From positions 1 through 10,861 of the forward strand of contig CAMDHB010000085.1 of assembly GCA_945897655.1 (NCBI GenBank): 10,861 nt of DNA. The letters run 5' to 3'. The notes under the pieces are model-generated. The model saw nothing but the letters and a program-made list of their open reading frames with translations, did no database searches and was not told where the DNA came from. Source of the stretch: Pseudorhodobacter antarcticus (lineage in GTDB: Bacteria; Pseudomonadota; Alphaproteobacteria; Rhodobacterales; Rhodobacteraceae). Positions 1 to 5,620 of the stretch are shown piece after piece (position 1 is the stretch's first letter; each line of letters opens with the position of its first letter). The position numbers were made by a program, and so were the translations under genes.

Positions 1-1235
1 AGTCGCTTGGGCTGGATGTGCTGACGCTGCCGTCCTTTGCACAACTTGTCGGGGCCGAGGCGTTGGTCGACAATCTGACCCCGGTCGAACCGGGCCGGTT
101 TCTGGGCCGCAAGCAGATGGAGGAGGCGCCGCCGGATGGTATGGCCGCCTATTCCGGGCGGTCCATTCTGGTCAGCGGGGCCGGTGGCACGATCGGGTCG
201 GAACTGTGCCGCCAGTTGCTGTCCTATGCCCCACGCAAACTGGTTCTGTATGAGATGAGCGAGTTGGCCCTGTACGACGTTGATCGCGAACTGCGGGCAA
301 GGTTGGACTGCGGCAAGACCGAGATTATTCCGCTTCTGGCCACCGTCACGGACTCACGGGCGGCCCGGTCGGCGATGGCAGACCACGGGATCGAGGTGGT
401 CCTGCATGCGGCGGCCTACAAGCATGTGCCTCTGGTCGAGGCTAATCCGATTGCGGGCATGTCCAACAACGTACTTGGCACCCGCATTCTGGCGGATGCC
501 GCCGATGAAGCGGGGGTTGAACGGTTTATCCTGATTTCCACCGACAAGGCGGTTCGGCCCACCAATGTCATGGGAGCGTCAAAGCGGTTGGCGGAACTGG
601 TCATCCAGGACTTGGCCAAACGGTCGCGTCAGACGGTGTTTTCGATGGTGCGCTTTGGCAATGTGCTGGGCTCGTCCGGGTCCGTCGTGCCGCTGTTCAA
701 GGAGCAGATCGCCATGGGCGGCCCCATCACCCTGACCCATGACGATGTCACCCGCTATTTCATGACCATTGCCGAGGCGGTCAAACTGGTGCTTCTGGCG
801 GGCTCATTCTCGCAACCCGGGGCCAATCAGGGGGCCCAGCAGTCGGGTGGCGATGTGTTCGTGCTGGATATGGGCAAGCCAATGCGCATCCGCGATCTGG
901 CCGAACAGATGGTGCAGGCGGCGGGTTATAGTGTGCGCGATGCCGAGAACCCCGATGGCGATATCGAGATTCAGATGATCGGCCTGCGCCCGGGCGAAAA
1001 GCTGCATGAAGAATTGTTGATCGGCGAAGGTTTGCTGACAACACCCCATTCCAAGATCTTGCGCGCCCGTGAGGGCAGCCTGTCCGAACTGGACATGGCC
1101 AAGGCGCTGCAAACATTGCGAAATGCAATGGCCACAGGCGATGCGCAGGCCGCACGTGCGGTGGCCGCGGCCTATGTCGAAGGCTATGGCGCACCACGTG
1201 TGCCCGAAGACCGGCGATTGGAGGCCGAGTCGTAG
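1..1235 (+). CDS. FlaA1/WbpM/CapD-type NDP-sugar 4,6-dehydratase, 3' part (5' end outside window)
   Basis: This enzyme is an extended short-chain dehydrogenase of the polysaccharide-biosynthesis dehydratase/epimerase group. Family members bind NAD(P)+ and act on UDP-GlcNAc or a related sugar nucleotide, making a 4-keto-6-deoxy sugar for exopolysaccharide, O-antigen or glycans. The frame is open from base 3, and the residues before the GTG at 18 read SLGLD, matching the family linker before the catalytic domain, so that GTG is internal. Upstream the family normally has transmembrane helices and a CoA-binding-like domain, which are not visible here. Counting from base 18, the Rossmann motif GAGGTIG lies at residues 54-60 and AAAYKHVPLVEANP at about 131-144. 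STDKA is at 174-178 and NVMGASKR at 183-190. Met185 stands where most SDRs have Tyr, giving the Ser-Met-Lys arrangement typical of the WbpM/PglF/FlaA1 type. The LRPGEKLHEEL motif is at 323-333. A Gln/Gly-rich stretch at about 266-278 looks like a small insertion. The following YjbH and YjbF genes support a surface-polysaccharide role. Family is certain; the substrate is not determined. Confidence 0.93.
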   Translation, partial: SLGLDVLTLPSFAQLVGAEALVDNLTPVEPGRFLGRKQMEEAPPDGMAAYSGRSILVSGAGGTIGSELCRQLLSYAPRKLVLYEMSELALYDVDRELRARLDCGKTEIIPLLATVTDSRAARSAMADHGIEVVLHAAAYKHVPLVEANPIAGMSNNVLGTRILADAADEAGVERFILISTDKAVRPTNVMGASKRLAELVIQDLAKRSRQTVFSMVRFGNVLGSSGSVVPLFKEQIAMGGPITLTHDDVTRYFMTIAEAVKLVLLAGSFSQPGANQGAQQSGGDVFVLDMGKPMRIRDLAEQMVQAAGYSVRDAENPDGDIEIQMIGLRPGEKLHEELLIGEGLLTTPHSKILRAREGSLSELDMAKALQTLRNAMATGDAQAARAVAAAYVEGYGAPRVPEDRRLEAES

Positions 1236-1299
1236 AACGCCGGGTCTTGAGTATGACAAGGCTTTCGGCAAATGGTGCGCCGGACATGACCGGGCTTTT

Positions 1300-1328
1300 G
1301 GTTGGTAAAGGACATGGACCCGTAATAT
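1300..1328 (+). promoter_or_regulatory. Weak candidate promoter before the YjbH-type gene
   Basis: The gap 1236-1364 holds no gene. The most promoter-like part is TAATAT at 1323-1328 (4 of 6 matches to the sigma-70 -10 box). TTGG-containing sequence lies upstream at about 1298-1307, but its spacing is poor (15 or 19 bp). No convincing intrinsic terminator was seen after the dehydratase, so the YjbH gene could equally be transcribed by read-through. This is a guess from consensus matching only. Confidence 0.2.
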
Positions 1329-1364
1329 ACCGGCCCCTGTAAATCAGACGTAGTGCGAGGCTTC

Positions 1365-3533
1365 ATGAGGTCCTTTTTGTCGATCCGGCTGACCGTCATG
1401 ACGTTTTGGCTGATGGCTGTCCTGAGCCTCGGGTCAACCTTGCCCGCCCGTGCGCAATTCCTGCCCTCTACCAACCTGAACGGCGCCACCGGCCTGATCG
1501 ACATGCCCTCGGGCGAATCGCAGCCGGATGGCTATTTCGGGCTGGATCACGGCCAACTGGCGGCCATGGGGCGCAACACACTGTCCTTTCAGATCACCCC
1601 CCGCCTGTCCGGCAGCTTTCGCTACATGGCGCTTGGCAATTGGAACAGGAAATCCTGCCCCCCCGACTGCAAGGGCATCAACCGGTTTGACACGTATTAC
1701 GATCGCAACTTCGACGTGCGGTTCAAGCTGTTGAATGAGGGCAAGTATCTGCCAGCCGTCACCATCGGGTTGCAGGACTTCATCGGTACCAGCCTGAACA
1801 TGGCCGAATACATCGCCATGACCAAGACCTTCGGCAACAGACTGAAAGTGACCGCTGGTCTGGGGTTTGGGCGCATGGCCAGCTATGGCGCGATTGGAAC
1901 GCTGGTGGGCCCGCGCCCCAAGGTTGATTTTGGCCTTGGCGGTTTGCCGAACGTTGGCCAGTGGTTCAGGGGTCAGGCAGCCCCCTTTGGCGGAATCGAG
2001 TTCAAGATTTCGGACAAGTTGACGCTGAAAGCCGAATATTCGTCGGACAGCTATCTGGTCGAATCTGACAGGCGCGAAATCTTCACCCATCGCTCGCCCT
2101 TGAACTTTGGCATCGAATATCAGGCGACCAAGGCGCTGCGTGTGGGTGCCTATTCGATGTATGGCGACAGAATTGGCTTCAACTTCAGCATTCTGATCAA
2201 CCCCGCGCTGCGGCCGCTTGGGGGCGTGCGTGGGCCCGGCCCGCTTCCGGTCCGGCCACGCCCGCCGATCGCGGAAAGCCCCGAGGTTTGGACAACGACC
2301 TGGCTGGATCAGCCCGACGCCAAACAGCGTTTGCTGGACGCGATGAATGCCACGCTGGACAAGAACGAGCTTGAGGTGGAGCAGATCAGCGTCACCGCCG
2401 ACACCGCGCAAGTCCGGTTCCGCAATGTGAATTATGATGCCGCCTCGCAGGCCGTGGGTCGCATCGCGCGGGCGATGACCCATGCCATGCCCGCATCCAT
2501 CGAGACCTTCGAGATTGTGCCAATGGTTTATGGCATGCCCACCGCCAAGGTCGTGGTCCGCCGCACCGACATGGAGGCGCTGGAGTTTGCGCCAGATGCC
2601 GGCAATGCCGTGCGCGCCCGGATTTCCATTGCCGAGGCGGGCCGTCCCTTGGCTGATCGCTTGACGAACACCGAACTGCTTCCAAAGTTCAAATGGTCGC
2701 TGGTGCCCTATGTCCAGACCATGCTGTTCCACCCCAGGGTACCAATTCAGGCGCTGTATGGGGTGAGGCTGTCTGCCAACCTGGAGCTTAGCCGCGGCTT
2801 TCTGATTTCGGCAGCAGTCAACGACAAGTGGGGCGGAAAGGTGAGGAGCCGAAATCGCAATCGGGTGGACAGTGCAATCCCGGCGGTTCGCAGCGACACC
2901 GCTGTGTACCTCGATCAGGGCGATCCGGCCCTGACTGTGCTGAACGCCGTCTGGTTGGGAAAACTGGCGCCGCAGCTTTATAGCCGTGTGTCGATTGGAT
3001 ATCTGGAACTGATGTTCGGTGGCATCGCGGCTGAGGTGATGTGGAAGCCCGTCAATCGGCGTTGGGCGATTGGGGCCGATCTGAACTATGTTGCGCAGCG
3101 CAACTCCGATGGCGGATTGGGTTTTGACACCTATGACTACCGGGTCGCCACCGGGTTTGTGTCTGGATATTTTGACCTTGGCAAAGGCTATGAGGTGCAG
3201 CTTGACGCGGGCCGTTACCTGGCGGGCGATGTCGGCGCGACCTTTACCCTGATGCGGACCTTTGCGAACGGTTGGAAAATCGGCGCCTTCGCAACATTCA
3301 CCAACCTGTCCGCCAAGCAGTTTGGCGAAGGCTCGTTCGACAAGGGTTTGAAGTTCGAGTTTCCGCTGTCTTGGTTCACCGGTCAGGGGACGCGGACAAT
3401 CCTGCCATTCACGTTGCGGCCGCTGGGGCGTGACGGTGGGGCGCGGTTGAACTTGGGGAACAGGTTGATCCGCCTTGTGCCCAACTATGGTACCTACGAA
3501 TACGATCGGCAGGCAGGGCGGTTCTGGAAATGA
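1365..3533 (+). CDS. yjbH: YjbH/GfcD-family outer-membrane protein of an exopolysaccharide cluster
   Basis: The protein is 722 residues from the ATG at 1365. I prefer this start over the GTG at 1353 because GAGG lies at 1357-1360 just before it and the signal peptide then starts cleanly: Arg/Lys-poor n-region, hydrophobic core at about 9-24, and a signal peptidase site after ARA at residue 30. The mature N-terminus has the YjbH signature: STNLNGATGLIDMPS, then YDRNFD at 112-117, LPAVTIGLQDFIGT, and GLGFGR. A Pro-rich hinge at about 285-305 separates the N-terminal beta-rich part from a middle periplasmic-looking region and a second beta-rich C-terminal half. The end, LVPNYGTYEYD...FWK, is also family-like. 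YjbH/GfcD proteins sit in the outer membrane and are genetically tied to production or export of exopolysaccharide or group 4 capsule; the molecular role is unsettled. A local CPPDC motif (Cys98, Cys102) could form a small disulfide loop. The stop overlaps the next start by 4 bp. Confidence 0.9.
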   Translation: MRSFLSIRLTVMTFWLMAVLSLGSTLPARAQFLPSTNLNGATGLIDMPSGESQPDGYFGLDHGQLAAMGRNTLSFQITPRLSGSFRYMALGNWNRKSCPPDCKGINRFDTYYDRNFDVRFKLLNEGKYLPAVTIGLQDFIGTSLNMAEYIAMTKTFGNRLKVTAGLGFGRMASYGAIGTLVGPRPKVDFGLGGLPNVGQWFRGQAAPFGGIEFKISDKLTLKAEYSSDSYLVESDRREIFTHRSPLNFGIEYQATKALRVGAYSMYGDRIGFNFSILINPALRPLGGVRGPGPLPVRPRPPIAESPEVWTTTWLDQPDAKQRLLDAMNATLDKNELEVEQISVTADTAQVRFRNVNYDAASQAVGRIARAMTHAMPASIETFEIVPMVYGMPTAKVVVRRTDMEALEFAPDAGNAVRARISIAEAGRPLADRLTNTELLPKFKWSLVPYVQTMLFHPRVPIQALYGVRLSANLELSRGFLISAAVNDKWGGKVRSRNRNRVDSAIPAVRSDTAVYLDQGDPALTVLNAVWLGKLAPQLYSRVSIGYLELMFGGIAAEVMWKPVNRRWAIGADLNYVAQRNSDGGLGFDTYDYRVATGFVSGYFDLGKGYEVQLDAGRYLAGDVGATFTLMRTFANGWKIGAFATFTNLSAKQFGEGSFDKGLKFEFPLSWFTGQGTRTILPFTLRPLGRDGGARLNLGNRLIRLVPNYGTYEYDRQAGRFWK

Positions 3534-4207
3534 AACTTGTGCGCAGTCTTGTCCTGCCCGTGGCGCTGATGCTTGCCGGTTGCGGAACGAACCGGGATTC
3601 GACGGACCTTGAGGCCCCGATCCAAACGGTCGTGGAACGGTTTACCCCGGCGGCGTTGCGGCAACCGTCGCTGAACTTGCTGAACACCAACGCCGCCCTG
3701 TCCGTCCGGGCCAAGCTTGAGGCAGAGGGGCGTCCGACCCTGTTGGTGACCCATCCAACCCTGCGGTTCGAAGGGCTGATGTCGCCGATTGGCCAGAATG
3801 CCGGGGTTGTCACCTGGGCCAGCCCGACAGGCGAGGCTGTTTCCCTTCGCGATGGCATGGTGGTGGCCAGCAGGGGTTTTGGGCCGGACCTGATGTCATC
3901 GGCCGGGCCCTCTACCGCCAGGGTGCAAACTGGAACCGGGGCGACCCGGCGCAGCTATTTCTATCTGGATGGGGCCGATGCGCGCCGTGCTTTCGACTTT
4001 GACTGCACCCTTGCCAAAGGGGCCAGCGGAACGGCATACATTCTGGGAAAGTCATATGCCACAACCAAGGTTACCGAATCATGCAGCCACCCTTTAGGCA
4101 GCTTTGTGAATGAGTATTGGTTCGACAACCGCCTGATTTTACGGCAATCTAGACAGGCCGTAACCTTGGGGATGGAGAGCCTGCTTGTTCAGCGGATAAT
4201 TGACTAG
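3530..4207 (+). CDS. yjbF: YjbF/GfcB-family outer-membrane lipoprotein
   Basis: This 225-residue lipoprotein has a short basic n-region, a hydrophobic stretch and a lipobox LAGC with Cys18 as the acylated residue. The residue after Cys is Gly, not Asp, so outer-membrane sorting by Lol is expected. The mature part resembles the YjbF/GfcB family (group 4 capsule lipoprotein). Family-like elements are a conserved Trp with hydrophobic beta pattern (VVTWASPTGEAVSL at about 93-106), the DGMVVASRGFGPDL segment at 108-121, and the C-terminal NEYWFDNRLILRQSRQ at 194-209. Cys159 and Cys185 could form a disulfide. The start ATG overlaps the YjbH stop (ATGA), which implies translational coupling and joint function. 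In Escherichia coli the homologous genes belong to yjbEFGH and gfcABCD, where they are needed for exopolysaccharide or capsule; the exact role is unknown. No YjbG/GfcC gene lies between these genes here. Confidence 0.85.
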   Translation: MKLVRSLVLPVALMLAGCGTNRDSTDLEAPIQTVVERFTPAALRQPSLNLLNTNAALSVRAKLEAEGRPTLLVTHPTLRFEGLMSPIGQNAGVVTWASPTGEAVSLRDGMVVASRGFGPDLMSSAGPSTARVQTGTGATRRSYFYLDGADARRAFDFDCTLAKGASGTAYILGKSYATTKVTESCSHPLGSFVNEYWFDNRLILRQSRQAVTLGMESLLVQRIID

Positions 4208-4251
4208 ACTTGGAAAAGATGCTTACACTAAAAGCGTATCCGTGCTATTCG

Positions 4252-4277
4252 CTCTTCCAAAGAGAGTTGTTTTGGAG
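4252..4277 (+). promoter_or_regulatory. Leader with two mutually exclusive hairpins, one covering the ribosome binding site
   Basis: The 77-bp gap before the small secreted protein gene contains a usable Shine-Dalgarno sequence, TTGGAG at 4272-4277, 7 nt before the ATG at 4285. TCCAAA at 4256-4261 is complementary to TTTGGA at 4271-4276 (6 bp plus a possible U-G pair, 9-nt loop) and would occlude it. The same left arm can instead fold with upstream bases: CTCTT at 4252-4256 pairs with AAGAG at 4260-4264 across a CCA loop. The pairings are visible in the sequence; a switching role is only inference. Short stems like these occur by chance. Confidence 0.3.
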
Positions 4278-4284
4278 TCTGATC

Positions 4285-4689
4285 ATGAAAAAATTCGCTG
4301 CCATAGCGCTTGCCCTTTCCCTCGTCGCGACGTCCGCTTCAGCGGTGGTGGTTGATGCGACCATACAGGGCGTAGTTCAGCGCATCAACTGCGGTCCTAA
4401 TGCTATTTCGCTAGAAAGTCTGGCATTGTCCGAAGTGCAAAAGAACGCCTGCCGGCAGGTGTTCCAACAAGCTGCGACTGGTACTGGTACTGGTACTGGT
4501 GCTGGTGCTGGTGCTGGTGCTGGTGCTGGTGCTGGTGCTGGTGCTGGTGCTGGTGCGGCTGGCTTCGGGCTTGGTGCAGTCGGTGCGGCCGCCTTGGCGG
4601 CGCTTGGCATCCTGCTTGTGGCAGGCTTGGGCGGTGGCGGCAGTGGCGAAGAGTCGGTTTCGACTTCCGCTACCACGACCGTCGACTGA
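4285..4689 (+). CDS. Small secreted Ala/Gly-repeat protein, YjbE/GfcA-like in architecture
   Basis: This 134-residue protein starts at ATG 4285, chosen because it follows a good Shine-Dalgarno sequence (TTGGAG, 7 nt away) and begins a textbook signal peptide: MKKF, hydrophobic core, cleavage after SASA at residue 20. A short mature region with Cys36 and Cys56 follows. Next comes a dipeptide repeat of four Thr-Gly (65-72) and nine Ala-Gly (73-90), then one hydrophobic segment at about 93-115, Gly-rich GLGGGGSGEE, and a Ser/Thr tail. YjbE and GfcA of E. coli share this plan (signal peptide, low-complexity stretch, single hydrophobic segment, Gly then Thr/Ser tail), and the gene lies directly after the YjbH and YjbF genes, so I infer an equivalent. 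I do not claim sequence homology, which cannot be judged in low-complexity sequence. The biochemical function is unknown. Codon choice in the repeat (GCT, GGT) departs from the GC-ending codons of its neighbours. Confidence 0.75.
   Translation: MKKFAAIALALSLVATSASAVVVDATIQGVVQRINCGPNAISLESLALSEVQKNACRQVFQQAATGTGTGTGAGAGAGAGAGAGAGAGAGAAGFGLGAVGAAALAALGILLVAGLGGGGSGEESVSTSATTTVD
4477..4554 (+). repeat. Hexanucleotide tandem repeat, 13 units (ACTGGT x4, then GCTGGT x9)
   Basis: The tract consists of four perfect ACTGGT units (4477-4500) followed without interruption by nine perfect GCTGGT units (4501-4554), then a degenerate GCGGCT. It lies within the small secreted protein gene and encodes (Thr-Gly)4(Ala-Gly)9. 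The unit is a multiple of three, so gain or loss by slipped-strand mispairing would change repeat length without changing frame. No stop codon arises in any frame of the repeat, which explains the spurious Leu-Val and Pro-Ala open frames seen across it. Confidence 0.97.
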
Positions 4690-4726
4690 TCTGGCCTTTC
4701 GGGTCACAAGATCGCGGAAAGATTGC

Positions 4727-4764
4727 AAGCCAAGCGCGCCTTTGCGTGCTTGGCTTTTGCCTTT
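4727..4764 (+). terminator. Strong intrinsic terminator after the YjbE-like gene
   Basis: AAGCCAAGC at 4727-4735 pairs perfectly with GCTTGGCTT at 4748-4756. The stem extends inward through G-U, C-G, G-C and C-G pairs to a CTTT loop (4740-4743), about 13 bp in total. TTTT at 4755-4758 and a second TTTT at 4761-4764 follow (the first two T's belong to the stem arm). This ends the YjbH-YjbF-YjbE-like transcription unit. Confidence 0.85.
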
Positions 4765-4791
4765 TGGAACGACTGATTACTGGTCAATGAT

Positions 4792-5614
4792 GTGACCATT
4801 CATGATACCTATCATTCCGGCCTGACCTTCCTGCTCAAGCTTTATCGCCGGACCGAGCAGGCCGAATTGGACCTGATCGCCGCTGGTGTGGCCTTTTTCG
4901 TTTTCCTGGCAATCTTTCCCGCCGTGGCGGCCATTATTGCCATCTGGGGCACGGTCTACGACCCTTCTGTCATCAGCACGCAGATCGAACTTCTGCAAGG
5001 CTTCCTCCCACCCGAGGCCTTTGCGCTGGTCGTCTCGCAGGTTGACAGCTTGCTGGCCGTGCGTGGCCCGCAACTGGGGTGGACCACGCTCTTTTCCACC
5101 CTTCTGGCCCTATGGTCGGCCCGGGCGGGGGTGGCGGCCTTGATCCGGGGGTTGAACGCGATCTACCATCTGCCCAATCGGCCCGGCGGGCGGCATCAAC
5201 TGCGCGCCATTTTTCTGACGCTGGTTCTGATCGGGCTGGCACTGGCGGCCATGATCGCGACCGTCGTCGCCCCCATCATCATCGGCTTTCTGCCCGTCAC
5301 CGTGGATACCGCATCCTGGCTGCACTATGGCAACCTTGCGCTTGGCCTTGTGCTGTTGGTGCTGGCCATCAGCATCGCCTACCGGGCCGGGCCAAACCAC
5401 ATGGGGGTGCGCCCGCCCCTGTTCAGTCTGGGCCTGCTGGTGGCGGGCTGTCGCCGCGCGGGGGTTCATGCTGTATCTGGCGAATTTCCCGTCTTACAAC
5501 CGGATTTATGGGTCAATCGGGGCGGTGGTCGTTCTGTTGATATGGCTCTATGTCAGCGCCTATGCCGTGCTGCTGGGCGCAGCGGTCGATGCCGAGCGGC
5601 ACCGCCGCGAATAG
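4792..5614 (+). pseudogene. YihY/BrkB-family inner-membrane protein, frameshifted near its C-terminus
   Basis: The GTG at 4792 opens a polytopic membrane protein of the YihY/BrkB (UPF0761) family, once misnamed ribonuclease BN; its function is unknown. No clear Shine-Dalgarno sequence precedes it, and no better in-frame start is visible. Family motifs are LIAAGVAFFVFLAIFPAVAA at residues 29-48, the LWSARAGVAALIRGLNAIY segment at 107-125, and hydrophobic stretches at about 138-168 and 181-197 followed by YRAGPN. After about residue 216 the frame loses homology and runs to a stop near 5715 inside antisense tamB. The expected C-terminus (GFMLYLANFPSYNRIYGSIG, then WLYVSAYAVLLGA) is intact in the +1 frame from about 5462 to the stop at 5612-5614. 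The break lies between about 5443 and 5464, which includes GGG at 5445-5447 and GGGGG at 5460-5464. Either the gene is a recent pseudogene or the sequence has an indel error. It stands alone after the terminator and converges on tamB. Confidence 0.85.
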
Positions 5615-5620
5615 GCCGGT

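Noticed and set aside
1353..1364. GTG at 1353 as the start of the YjbH gene
   Set aside because: No ribosome binding site precedes it, while GAGG lies 4 nt before the ATG at 1365. The difference is only four residues, so it is not fully excluded.
1434..2732. 432-codon open frame on the minus strand opposite the YjbH gene
   Set aside because: The plus-strand protein has clear family motifs throughout. The antisense frame has a composition typical of a GC-rich shadow (His, Gly, Arg, Gln rich) and no recognisable domain.
4210..4284. Upstream TTG/ATG starts (4210, 4219) adding up to 25 residues to the YjbE-like protein
   Set aside because: They would bury the signal peptide behind a non-signal stretch, and they lack the Shine-Dalgarno sequence present before 4285.
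4477..4554. Repeat array considered as CRISPR
   Set aside because: The units are 6 bp with no spacers and lie within a coding frame.
4377..4795. Open frames across the hexamer repeat encoding Pro-Ala, Ser-Thr or Leu-Val repeats
   Set aside because: The repeat has no stops in any frame, so these are by-products. Only the Ala-Gly frame has a ribosome binding site, a signal peptide and a fitting context.
5443..5464. Programmed ribosomal frameshift in the BrkB-like gene
   Set aside because: I see no slippery heptamer with a downstream structure that stands out. The family is not known for recoding, and an indel at a G run is simpler.
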